A DNA stretch of 64,000 nucleotides, taken from contig CAJJDO010000008.1 in assembly GCA_905183005.1 (NCBI GenBank), positions 684,927-748,926 on the forward strand, written 5' to 3'. The DNA comes from Paramecium pentaurelia (Eukaryota > Ciliophora > Oligohymenophorea > Peniculida > Parameciidae). The position numbers and the translations under genes are program-made. The notes beneath the pieces were generated by a model. It searched no databases and was not told the origin of the DNA. It saw only the letters and a program-made list of their open reading frames with translations. Shown here in pieces: positions 14,173-25,300 of the stretch (the first letter of the stretch is position 1; the number at the start of each line of letters is the position of its first letter).

Positions 14173-14648
14173 TTAGCAATTAAATATAAATGACATTATT
14201 AAAGTAATTCTTGTATTATAAGATATCTTAAATCTAAATCTAATACATCTAGTTAAGAATAAAAAGTTGATCAGCATCAATTTATTAATTATTTGTTTGT
14301 TTTTACAATCATAATAATTATTTTAATATTTTCAAAATAATAAGAATAATTGTATAATTAATAGCTGATTCTCATAAATAATAAACAAAAAATTAAAGTT
14401 AGTAAAAATTTTATAAATAAAATTTATTTTCTGAATTTAAATATGATAATCTAGAATATTTTTTCATATATAATTCTAGAGTAGCTTAAATAATTACTAA
14501 TATATTTTTATTTCCATCTCTGGAGTATGAAATACTTAAATATATTCACCAGTAGATATTAAATATCTTATTATTTATATATTAAGTAGATATAATACAG
14601 ATTTATAGATATTTTTATATTTTAAATATATTTTCTATAATATTTATT
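14173..14648. other. AT-rich spacer
   Basis: About 480 bases between the stop of the small basic protein and the first copy of the channel gene's 3' end. It contains only short open stretches, including one reading LLDPQYSSDQQLNIND that overlaps the gene upstream in another frame. I do not call a gene here. Confidence 0.4.
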
Positions 14649-14828
14649 TCATGCATCTCCAAACATTTTATCCATATTTTACTTTTGTTGTTTATGTTTT
14701 TCAACTCTGGTTTTATATTATTATCTTGCAGTTTCAGCAGTTGCAGGATTTTCTCTACAATAATCCTATATAATTAATATTGGATATTAATTACAGTTAG
14801 AAATCCTGCTTCAGCTTCTTATATTGGA
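14649..14828 (-). pseudogene. Truncated duplicate of channel gene 3' end
   Basis: Identical to 15753-15932, the last coding exons of the OSCA-like gene, and cut off at the N. It is best read as the overlapping end of a contig, not a real gene fragment. Confidence 0.85.
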
Positions 14829-14829
14829 N
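14829..14829. other. Assembly gap (single N)
   Basis: The only ambiguous base in the window. It sits exactly between the two 1,103-bp identical copies, which marks the join of two contigs. Confidence 0.97.
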
Positions 14830-15932
14830 GGATTTACGACTGATTGGCTTGATTGCAAATATCCACATGATAATGGATAAACATTTAAATTGGAAATTTA
14901 ATTCTGTGTATTAAAGCCTAAAAAACCAACCATTAAAAAGCCTAAAAAGGAATAAACTGAAGAAGGAGTAACAAGTTTCTATAATATTAGATAATGTCTT
15001 TAATTCAAAACTTATTAAACAATCTCAATTAAAACCCAGAACAAATAAAAAGATAAAGTGAATAGTAAATCTAAAAAGTCCAAACAACTAATGATGGTAT
15101 TGTAGTGTATCATCCTTACTTTAAGAAAAGTAAAAAATACTCTAATACTAAAAGTTGAATATCAAAGTAAGAAACCTCAATAGAATGACTCTATAGAACC
15201 AACAATAGAGTTAGACAATCTTAAATCAAAATTTGAAACTATTAAAAAGACTTTTAGACCCTTAATACTCATCTGATTAGCAATTAAATATAAATGACAT
15301 TATTAAAGTAATTCTTGTATTATAAGATATCTTAAATCTAAATCTAATACATCTAGTTAAGAATAAAAAGTTGATCAGCATCAATTTATTAATTATTTGT
15401 TTGTTTTTACAATCATAATAATTATTTTAATATTTTCAAAATAATAAGAATAATTGTATAATTAATAGCTGATTCTCATAAATAATAAACAAAAAATTAA
15501 AGTTAGTAAAAATTTTATAAATAAAATTTATTTTCTGAATTTAAATATGATAATCTAGAATATTTTTTCATATATAATTCTAGAGTAGCTTAAATAATTA
15601 CTAATATATTTTTATTTCCATCTCTGGAGTATGAAATACTTAAATATATTCACCAGTAGATATTAAATATCTTATTATTTATATATTAAGTAGATATAAT
15701 ACAGATTTATAGATATTTTTATATTTTAAATATATTTTCTATAATATTTATTTCATGCATCTCCAAACATTTTATCCATATTTTACTTTTGTTGTTTATG
15801 TTTTTCAACTCTGGTTTTATATTATTATCTTGCAGTTTCAGCAGTTGCAGGATTTTCTCTACAATAATCCTATATAATTAATATTGGATATTAATTACAG
15901 TTAGAAATCCTGCTTCAGCTTCTTATATTGGA
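14830..15932. repeat. Direct repeat copy 2 (1,103 bp) right of assembly gap
   Basis: Second copy of 13726-14828. It starts with a 3' fragment of the small basic protein gene (14830-15276, lacking the N-terminus) and continues into the complete channel gene. Collapsing the two copies would leave one intact copy of each gene and shorten the true sequence by about 1.1 kb. Confidence 0.95.
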
Positions 15933-18331
15933 AGATATTCATCTACCTCAGATTGCATAGGGAATACTGCTTCATTTATTTCATGCATAGGTAGAATTGC
16001 ATTTCCAATACCTAAGCATATTCCTATAATAGCTTCAGTTGAGATTGATCCAAGAAATGCATATTCCCACCATAAATTAGTTCCCTATATTAAAATAAAT
16101 ATATACACAATAAATAGGCAAGACTAATTCTAATTATTCAATCATTTCTATTGACATTTATGAGCTATAATTATATTTAATTGATCTTCTTCTAGCAATA
16201 TTTAACTTTTCAACCCAATAATGTAATAACAATGCAAAACATGTAATTATCAAGGCTAATGGAATGACAGATGCATAGAATGCAACAACATACATGTTTT
16301 TTAAAATAGTAGCATATGCAACTGATATATCAAAAGCAGGTCTTTCATATAATCTAAAATTATTATTAATAATAATACTCGTGTAATTATTTTTATGTTT
16401 TAACAGATTTATTTCCTTTTTTCTTTTCCAAATATTAGAACAACCATTTAGAAATTGTACCAGCATCAATTAAAGAAATAATAGCAGGTATGATAGCATT
16501 CAGTACAAAAACTTATGATTAATTATAAACAAGTCCTCCTGCTCCATAAATATTTTTGGTTACCCAAGTACTTATGGCAAAAGTTATAACAGCAGTATTG
16601 ATAAATTATGCTAAGCTTGATTTACTTGCCAAACTAATATTATATCCAGTTTATGTTGAAAATCTTTCAAATTATGATACATTCTTTATAATCATTGCCA
16701 ATATAGCATTAATGACTATAATTGAGATTGATGCTACTTAAGCTATTATTTTAACCTTCATATTAGGTTTTAAGTCTCCATTTTTAATTGCTTCTGCTTA
16801 TTCTTCTGCACTTTCAGCTTAGATAGCAGATAACCAATAAATAAGTCCTCCACATATTGCTAAAATGATTGCTGTAATAGTATAACCAAATAATCTTCTT
16901 AAAATCTTTTATTTTGTTGATATATGAAGATTTTCCCAAAAAACATCAGTTGGTTCAGGTGGTTCTTCTACAATTAAAGGCACTCCTCTATAGATTAATT
17001 TGCTTTTCTTTCCTATTAATCTTTAAAACTTAGAAAGTTTATGTTCATTTAATATTGATTAAGCATCATTCTCCCATTAAAATGTAACAAATGCCTATCC
17101 CAAAAAATAGTTTTTAACATCTTGACCTTCTATAAATTTCTTTTCTAGTTCTTCTAATTTAGATTCAATAGCTGATATCTCTGCATCAACTGAAACCAAT
17201 TAAGGATCATTTTAAACTTCTTAACTTAAAGGTTCTTTACCTTAACTATATAATGATGAAAGAATCTAATTATATATATATTGAAATACTTTCTGCTTTT
17301 ATACTATTTTCTATTACTTTTATTGTTCAAGCTAATATTATTCATCCAAATTATAACATAAATTAACTGAGACGACTCTTCTTAAATCTGTAACTGGTTT
17401 TTTTGATTATATTTAATATTATTTCCTTTCTTGTTCATAATCAACAATTTCAGGTAATTTTGGATAAGTTTAAACATATTATTCCATAAAAGTTTTTAAA
17501 TCCTCATCAAAATCACCATTTTACAAACCTGTTGGATCAGTAGGTATATTTTTTAATAGAATTGTGAAATCAGAAGCATATTATGTTTATGAATCTATTT
17601 CTGCATCAAAAGCTCTTTATTCTTTACGGAAATATTGGAATAATAGAATAAGTGTAATCATTGAAATTAGATTTAACATTTATTACAAATCTATAAATTA
17701 ATCTCCATTTCTTTTGTTAGCCAATGATGTTTAAGTTGCCCAAGAAAGTTAACAAAACTGTTTCTCATCTATATCCTAACCTTATAGTTCTTTATTCAAA
17801 ACTTAACATGACTTACCAAAAGCAATATTTGTTATTATATTATAGTCTCCTGAAGTTACAAATATAATTAAAAGCATCAAGATACAAGATTTAATATATT
17901 CAAAATACAAGGGCATGCCTAGAATAAAATATTTATTACCTGCTCCTAAAAATGAATAATCTCTGTTATTACATCCTAAAGAAAGTAAATGATTAGGAAC
18001 CTATCTTGCACAACAATCACATATTTTTCCAATCATATCATTTTCAATATTATTTGATTAAGTTTTTTAATGTTTCTATAGATTTCGTTTTTATCGTTTT
18101 GATAATTTAGTTGTACCAACATTCCATGCTTCCTAATCATTAATATCATAATAGTACTCTATGTAATTCTGCAAACTCAAAATTAGGAGGTATTTAATCA
18201 ATAGGGAAATCTGCAGCTCCAGCTCCCTTTCCAAGTACTCCTGCACTTACATCAACAGCTTTCTCTTGTCGATTACTTACAAATGCTTCTTCATCTTTAA
18301 ATTTTTAATATCCAGAAGGTCTAGCTGACAT
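15753..18331 (-). CDS. OSCA/CSC1/TMEM63-type mechanosensitive channel
   Basis: An 818-aa multi-pass membrane protein, with five introns (25, 21, 25, 22 and 29 nt). After a soluble N-terminus come a hydrophobic segment, a long cytosolic loop with QAFVTFQWEN and then GVPLIVEEPPEPTDVFWENL. The PxPxDVxWENL pattern just before the main membrane core is characteristic of the DUF221/RSN1_7TM family. Several helices follow (for example AIILAICGGLIYWLSAI). Family members are cation channels opened by membrane tension or hyperosmolarity. The C-terminus is a basic Lys/Gln tail ending at TGA 15753-15755. Its start is 54 bp from a divergent coiled-coil gene, so both probably share a promoter. The 3' end is duplicated by the assembly artefact. 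Confidence 0.88.
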
Positions 18332-18385
18332 TAAATGGTAAAATAATATTAAAAAATAAGTTAAATCATTAAAAAAGCAAATTTT

Positions 18386-19374
18386 ATGTATAGAAACTCT
18401 AATTATTCATTTTAAGAACCAAAACAAAAAGAAATAGATTTTTAAGCTGTTGATAAGCTTTTAGAATATACAAAACAAACTCATTAAAATTCTTAGAGAC
18501 ACATAAAATAACCAGAATATGATGTAATTGAAAAACAAAGAAATTGCAGACCCAATTCATTAACTTAAAGGATATCTCTTTTTGAATCTAATTAATAATA
18601 TAAGAGAGAGAGATTATCCTTTTAAGATATAGACTTTTGTAAAATAGTAATGTTTCTAATGGCTGCTGAAATAGAAAGACTTAGAGAATAATTATAAGAT
18701 AATATAAATTAAGAACAATTTAGAAAGAATTTTGAAGGAATGTAGTCTTCAATCAATTAATGGAGACTCAAATTTGAACAAAAGTAATATGCTAATTAAT
18801 ACAATATAGAGAAGAGGAATGTGATTAATTAAGAGAATAATTAATGAATTTGAAATAAATTAATAAAGAAAATTATGAAAAGAATGCTTCAATCTTATAA
18901 TTATAAATTGAGAAATTGAAATATGAGATATAAGAATCAAAAATCTCTTAAAAAGAAAAGCAAGATGAAATTGATACTTTAAATTTATAGCTAAAATAAA
19001 AATAAAGTTAATTAGATTAGTTTGATAATACAATCAAACAATTGAAAAATGAAATCCAAAATTTATAAAATAAACATGATATTAAATATGATCAATTTAT
19101 TGATGAACTTAATAATGAGATTGAAATCTTATAATAAAATTATAGGAAACTATACAATGATTATTAATAATATAAACAATGCCAAAGTTAAATGTATGAA
19201 TAATAGACTTAATTACCCTATTCCAGAATTCAAAGTTAATAATAATACATTCTCTAGGAAAATTAAGAAATAAATATGCTAAACTTGATGATTTAATAAC
19301 TTTAAAAAGAAAATACAAAACTGAAAGATGATTTATTTAAGTAATCCAGAAGAACTGAAACGTGGTGTTGTTGA
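18386..19374 (+). CDS. Coiled-coil protein
   Basis: About 320 aa with one 26-nt intron near 18,783; without it the frame breaks. The first ~130 residues are charged and low-complexity, and the rest is a continuous coiled coil rich in Gln, Lys, Glu and Asn. Its C-terminus ends at TGA 19372-19374 in SRRTETWCC; a different frame stays open past that point with NPEELKRGVVEKE, so the last exon boundary is uncertain. No catalytic motif is visible. It diverges from the OSCA-like channel and lies 127 bp before the CEP19-like gene. A centrosomal or ciliary structural role is possible but rests only on composition. Confidence 0.75.
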
Positions 19375-19501
19375 AAAAGAAATATACTACTATTTCGTAT
19401 TTATTCATATAAAGAATTATAAATCTTATATGTTTAAAATGTTCACGATTACGTGATATCTAGAATTTTGAAATTATTTACATAAATTAATAAATATTGC
19501 T

Positions 19502-19878
19502 ATGAGTTTTGTACCAAAGAAACCTTTGCAAGCTCGTAAAATCGTATGTCAATACTACCCTCCTGCTTTAGGATTAGTGTATAAGTAAAAATGTTCAACT
19601 AAAGAAGACGACCAGACAATAAAACGAAAATGTATAAGATATAATTTAATGAGATGGTTCAAATCAACGATGCTGATAAAATTACATCTTTTTTATATGA
19701 TTAGCATTCATTACATTTTAATGAATAAAATGTTCCTTATGAACAAATACTTGAAATTGTTTAACTCATTCTATCAAATTAAAAACTAATGAAATCAAGT
19801 TCTTTATCTTTTAAGAAGAAATAATCCCCATTTACATATGATTAAGCTTTTTCTGATGAAGAGATCGACTTAATTTGA
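19502..19878 (+). CDS. CEP19: CEP19-like centrosomal/ciliary protein
   Basis: A 118-aa protein made by removing a 20-nt intron (GTAAAAATGTTCAACTAAAG, near 19,588). The apparent frameshift disappears once this intron is taken out. The N-terminus QYYPPALGLVYK matches the FQPPAIILIYE block of CEP19. The middle KMYKIQFNEMVQINDADKIT and the YEQILEIVQLILS helix correspond to the conserved centre of that family. CEP19 sits at the mother centriole and basal body and recruits RABL2 for entry of intraflagellar transport complexes. The protein is shorter than the human one (163 aa), ending in DEEIDLI. Assignment is from remembered family pattern, so moderately sure. Confidence 0.72.
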
Positions 19879-20068
19879 AGTTAATATTTTATATAAACAT
19901 AATTTTATTAGAAATAATTTATATTTTAAAATACATCAGTTTCATTTATATGATTTAATGTTTAGAATAAAGAAAATACTAATAACTAGATATAAGATGA
20001 ATTGTATATGATAAAAAATATTTATTATAAGTTTTAAACATATAATAAGAATGATAAATATGTGTCAC
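19879..20068. other. Convergent intergenic spacer
   Basis: About 190 bases between a plus-strand and a minus-strand gene ending. AT-only runs, no gene seen. Confidence 0.5.
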
Positions 20069-20472
20069 TCATTTTTTTTTCATTTTTTCTGCTAATTCTT
20101 TTTTTTACATCTCAGCTTTTGCTTTCTAGTTTAAAATTAATAATTAAATTACCATTTATTCTGAACTCAAACCTTTTCCAATCTCTCTTAATCTATCAGC
20201 TGTATATTTGTAACTATCCTCCTCTTTTAATTTTTTATCTATTATCTCAGCAAAAATAACTTAAAATGCATCTGATATGCCTGTTTATTGTAAAAATTTC
20301 TTAAATTAATCCATCTTAAATATGGAATTAAGCATTATACTTGTTACTATTTCTATTCTTCAGTTAATTACTGCACTTAACTTTTATTATTCATAACTTT
20401 TGAATCATTTTCTTTAATCAAAGAATTATTAGTTTAGGCATTGTCTTACATTATAGGATTTTTATTGCTCAT
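20069..20472 (-). CDS. Small helical protein of unknown function
   Basis: A 125-aa product in two exons; the 26-nt intron GTATAATGC...AAG separates a Gln/Asn-rich N-terminus from a structured C-terminal half. That half reads DQFKKFLQQTGISDAF then QVIFAEIIDKKLK and DRLREIGKGL, followed by a basic coiled tail. It looks like a compact helical dimerisation module, but I cannot name the family. The stop lies in an AT-rich convergent region with the CEP19-like gene. Confidence 0.72.
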
Positions 20473-20751
20473 TATATAAATAATATTAATGATAATAAAT
20501 TTTTCTATTGAAATAAAAGTCAATCTTTAATATTTATTGATAAAATAAGTGAATTTGTATAATCTTATAATAATAATAATAACTAGAAATTTAAAAGAAT
20601 TAATATATTGATTAATAATGAAAAACAATTTGTTTAACTAAACTTATATGATAATTATTAAATTAAATATTAGAAAATGATCATTGAATTTCAAGTATGA
20701 TAAATACTATATTGAGTATTGTCTTTTTTGAATAATATATCATATGTTAAT
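20473..20751. other. Intergenic spacer
   Basis: About 280 bases, very AT-rich, between two minus-strand genes. No coding signal. Confidence 0.5.
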
Positions 20752-22238
20752 TCAAATTGCCTATTTTTATTTGATTTACTTTCTTTATTGTTAAAATTAC
20801 ACTAATAGTTATTATTCAATCAATTCCCATTCATTTATGTCAACATCCTATAAAAGAGGTGATATTGTCTATATAAATATTAATTTTTTTACTTATTAAA
20901 ATGATTCGAGCGACTACATAAATTAAGTCTTCATTATCTTTTTTGATTCTTCACTTGGCTTAACCCAAAATACCTTTTCAACTCCACCAAATTTAATAAC
21001 TAATTTGATATAACCTCTTACTTTGTTCTTAAAATGATGCAAATTACTCATTATCTTAAAGATCTTGATATTTTTAAACGACAAGTTTTGTGAATTCTTA
21101 AAACTCTTAATTATAAGCAGATTAATCAACAAATGTAATTTTTATATGCATTTCATCACCATCATTTAATTAAATCAAAATTGAATTATTAAAATCTAAT
21201 TATTCTCTAAATACTGGATTATATTTAAGTGCATCATTTTACAAATTCTCTTCTAATTATTCCTCTTCTAAAATGACTACATGTTAATGATCATCCTCTT
21301 ATTCTTATAAGAATTTGTAATTAAGTAATTCTGCAGCAGTTGGTCTTTTTTCTTAATCTTCTAAACATTTTAATATAAAATCTTTTAAATCTTAATTCTA
21401 AATTAAATCTAAAGATTTTGGTTTTATTCTGTTCATAACCTTATTTAATTATTTTAATCATTACCTTTTAATAAATTTGATTAGGAGCAGTACATTCTTC
21501 ATATGGCCTTTTTTAAGTAGCCATCTCTAAACAAGTCATACCAAATGCATATATATCAACAGAAGGACCATACTTTTCTTCATATATTTCTGGAGCCATG
21601 AATTCAGGTGTACCAAGTACAGATTATGTGAAATCTGATTATTTTAATTTTATGGCCAAACCAAAATCACCAATTCTGACTTAATTATTGTGAGTATTAA
21701 TGAAGATATTATCACATTTAATATCTCTATGTATTACTGGATAAGGCACAATGCTATGCAAGTATTCTAAACCCTTTAAAATTTCCCTACACCAATGTTT
21801 GAGTATTTTTAATCTAGGTCGCTATATTTTTCTCAAATGTCTAATCTTAATTATATCAATACTTCTTTAATGATCCTCCATGAACTATTTCTGTAATAAA
21901 AATAACCTCACATTTATTTTTGCTTACCCAAGCATTAATAAAACTTATAATGTTTGGATGCTTTATATTATTGAGTATACTTAGTTCTTCAGATATTCTT
22001 TTCCTTTCCTCTTCTAATATAAAATTTTTTATTAATAATACACTATGGTAATTGATCTAAATGAATAACATTCCAAGCTATTTCACACCCTGACTCTTCA
22101 TCATATCCTCTATAAACAGTCTTATATGTGCCTTTCCCGATTTGTTCATTAAACTGCCTTTTAGCATTGTTATTTTAATACTCTAATAAATCGTCCCTTT
22201 GGACTTTTTTCCATTATTTGATCTGGCTCAGATTTCAT
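20752..22238 (-). CDS. WNK-type protein kinase
   Basis: About 447 aa; six introns (22, 28, 22, 25, 22 and 24 nt) leave an exact multiple of three. The glycine loop reads GKGTYKTVYRG, with the lysine inside the loop as in WNK (With-No-Lysine) kinases. Strand 3 reads EIAWNVI, where typical kinases have the lysine and animal WNKs have AWCE. Other motifs are VIHRDIKCDNI, GDFGLA and GTPEFMAPEIYEE. The C-terminal region (LNDGDEMHIKITFVDQ and FGGVEKVFWVKP) resembles OSR1_C-like beta-rich modules. WNKs sense chloride and osmotic stress. The first intron begins GTC rather than GTA; without it the start would be out of frame. Stop at 20752-20754. Confidence 0.88.
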
Positions 22239-22302
22239 TTTTTAATTATAAGAGTTTATTCTGTAAAAAAAATAATACAAACAATACTTTAAATTAATCA
22301 AA

Positions 22303-22312
22303 TAAAAAAAAA
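22303..22312 (-). terminator. Pol III oligo-T terminator of tRNA-Thr
   Basis: A run of A on the plus strand directly beside the tRNA 3' end gives a T tract on the tRNA strand, the normal RNA polymerase III stop signal. Confidence 0.85.
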
Positions 22313-22384
22313 GCCCCCTGACGGGGTCGAACCGTCGATCTTCTCCTTACTAGGGAGATGCCTTAACCACTTGGCCAAGAGGGC
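22313..22384 (-). tRNA. tRNA-Thr (anticodon AGT)
   Basis: Seventy-two bases on the minus strand fold as a complete cloverleaf. The acceptor is GCCCTCT/AGGGGGC with one G-T wobble, the D arm has GCC/GGC, the anticodon stem is TCTCC/GGAGA with loop CTAGTAA, and the T arm is GACGG-TTCGACC-CCGTC. The anticodon AGT reads threonine ACT. GGTTCGACC serves as the B box. No CCA is encoded, and at least nine T follow (A run at about 22,304-22,312), a strong RNA polymerase III terminator. No intron. Confidence 0.95.
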
Positions 22385-25300
22385 AACCTATTCATTCATC
22401 ACAATGTTGTCTATAAATTTACTTAGTTTAAATTAAATGTTTTCCATTTGAGAATAAAGATGCCTATTAATTAGAAAAAATCTTCTTTAATATATTAATT
22501 AATTTTAAATATATTTAGAATTTATCTTAAGTGTGTGTAGCTAAATTAATTCAAAATAACAATTAAATTTTATTCATCTTTACGAATTATTATATTTATG
22601 AAAACAAAATTATTATCAAGTTGATCAACTTTATTAAGACATAAAAGTTATAATAAATCAATTCTGCTTCAGTCACCATTATAAATTTTAGATTTTAAAA
22701 TAAGGTATAGGTTAAGACACATAAATGAACAATATTTAAATGATATATCTAATATTATTAAATAAATTATTTTAGTAAACTTTTTTGATAAACTTTATTT
22801 TAATTATTGAATGAATATAACTTTTTACTCATTAATATGATTTTCTCATAATAATTTAGAAAAAGCTTTAATTTTATAAATCAATGTGTTTCTTATTTTA
22901 TCCTAATAATCAATTATTAAAAATAAACATATTTATTTTAAATTATTAATTATTTAAGCAGGTATTAATGATTTTTTAAAGATGAATTTCTTATTTTACC
23001 TACCAATACTCCAAATATCTAAAAGTAATATAAGTTAATATCCAAACATAATTTAAATATTAAAACCTATCATACATTAAAAATCTTGAGTTGAGCTTAA
23101 TTTTATTTTAGACCTCTCTATAGAATAGTTAATTTTTAAATAAAATTATAGAAGAAAATATACTATATTATTTTACTTGATATGATTTATTTTAATAAAT
23201 TTATCACACCTTTCAATTTGAATTAAATTACTAAAGTGCATTCTTTTACTTTAATAAACTCTGAAGAGTTAAATAAAAATTGTTTTTCAAGGTTTACCAT
23301 TTCTATAATATTAAATAATGATTTATTAAATTAATCTATAATTTTTTACATCAAATGATCATAAATTATAAATTATAGAGAATGAAGAGGATAATTACAA
23401 TAGGATATTCTAAAAAAGATGGTAAATTATCAACTATAATTATTATAAGTAACGATTATTATATGTTAGAACAAAATCCATAATTTGGAGAATCATGATG
23501 GCATCTTCATTTTATTCAGTAAAAGTAAATTTATTTATATATATATAAGGCTTGGATTCAATTATAAAATATTGAATCATATGATTAAATTTATTGTACA
23601 AATACATTATTTTAATACTAATTAGGTAAATAACTAAAAAAACAGCAATTAGGTCATTGGATAATAATACTCGAAATTAAATGAAATTGTAAGGAATAGT
23701 TATCTTTAAGAGTTTTTTTCAAATTCTAAAGCTTTATTACAAATTTAAAAACAAAAAATAGATTGAATTTTAACACACTATGAAAACCAATAAGAAAAAA
23801 AAAATTAAAAAAGTATAATTAAATGCTAAATTATATATTCAACATTATAAAATGTTTTTTATAGCTTAATGCTATACCAATAAAATTTATTGTGTTTCTT
23901 TAATTTTTTAAAGAATCTAGTCATTTTACTTGAACAAAATGGAATCCTGTTATTAAGGATCAACTTGACAAATTTTATTATTCTGCTTTTAAATATTTTA
24001 GCAGAATGCATTAATTTCTTTTAATTATTATTAAATTTATGTTAAAGATTTGCAATTTTATTCTGATAAAGAATTTCGACAACTCTTTAGAATACTTTAA
24101 GAAGCATTATTTAGACTATAAGTTATGTTAGATTATTAAAACTCTGAATCATTTAGATAGATCTCAGAACGAATATCCTTTAAATTATATTAATTTAGAG
24201 GGTAATGTCCTCCTTACATAATCTCAATATGAAGGAAATCTGATCCTATTTTAAATTCTATCTATCCACTTTATTTACAAATCTATAACAAAGAAATAGA
24301 TCTCTTTAAAAAAAACTTACGATTTCTTTTTTCTTTCTTTTTAAAGATTTCTTCATCTGCTTTAAATGTTTAATTCTTTTAACTTAGTTTAAGACCTTCC
24401 ATTTTTGTATTTTTTAAGGTTTAATCATTCTTCCTTTATTCAGAACCTGTGGAATTTATTTTCATAATTTATTAATAATTTGATGCAAAATTATTAAGAT
24501 TTAATTTTAAGTATTCATTCGTGAATAATAATAATGAGGAATAAATTATCTTTAATTATTTTTTAATTAATCGATATTAAATAATCCATAATGTTGATAA
24601 ATATTTTTTGGGAGTGTTTTTTATATTCATAATAAGCAAAATTTTAATAATTAGTTCTTATCATCATTAAAATGTTTATAAAATAAAAACAGCCCTAAAT
24701 AATAGAATTTTCAACAAGTTAATTATAAAAAATAAGAGTAAAAAATGATCAAGTTAATATTACATTATTACGAATATGTACATAATAGAAATTTAAAATT
24801 GATATCAAAATTACTTAAAATGTAATTAGAGACATAATTTTAGATATTATTATAATTACTAATATTTAATGTTTTATTACAATATGAAATCTTATATAAA
24901 TAAATCTATATGATAATCATTTTGAATTCATTTGTTCATATTATAGATTGAGTATCGTCTTAATTTTTGATAATTATTACTCAAATGATAGATTCAACAT
25001 AGGGAATTCAATTTTTTAGTACTATTTATATTTAATGTGATTATTTAGTGATTTATTTATTTCTTTAAATAAGTTATATGATAAATCACAAAGGATATTA
25101 TTAAGAATTGTTTAATTATTATTTTGTTATTAATTTGTTGGCAAAATTGTTTGGGTAGATTTTACGATTTTGATTTTCCCAGAATTGACATCAACTATAA
25201 CTTTTAAATTGTTTTAAATAATTTTCCTACCTCTTTTTTTCTGTCTTGATAAGAAATTATCTGTATCACTTAAATAATTTCTAACTATGTGCTTGGCAGA

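Larger units (their letters stand above)
13726..14828. repeat. Direct repeat copy 1 (1,103 bp) left of assembly gap
   Basis: This segment recurs at 14830-15932 with an offset of 1,104 bp and no difference that I could see by eye. It begins inside the small basic protein gene (GGATTTACGACTG) and ends inside the channel gene (TATTGGA), directly before the N at 14,829. Two contig ends sharing an uncollapsed overlap would give exactly this layout. Confidence 0.95.

Noticed and set aside
14081..14368. Possible small plus-strand gene of 95 codons
   Set aside because: It overlaps the better-supported 3' exon of the small basic protein in another frame and has no family resemblance.
16158..16469. 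Short frames that close at TAA or TAG, as throughout the window
   Set aside because: With TAA/TAG read as glutamine these are fragments of larger genes (here the OSCA-like channel) or antisense shadows.
19109..19318. Minus-strand frame opposite the coiled-coil gene at 18,386
   Set aside because: It is antisense to a well-supported coiled coil and its composition mirrors that gene.
19585..19625. Apparent one-base frameshift in the CEP19-like gene
   Set aside because: A 20-nt intron ending AAG restores the conserved reading frame, so no sequence error or programmed frameshift is needed.
22195..22240. Homopolymer frameshift at the 5' end of the WNK gene
   Set aside because: A 22-nt GTC...TAG intron gives a full-length frame divisible by three, so an indel is not required.
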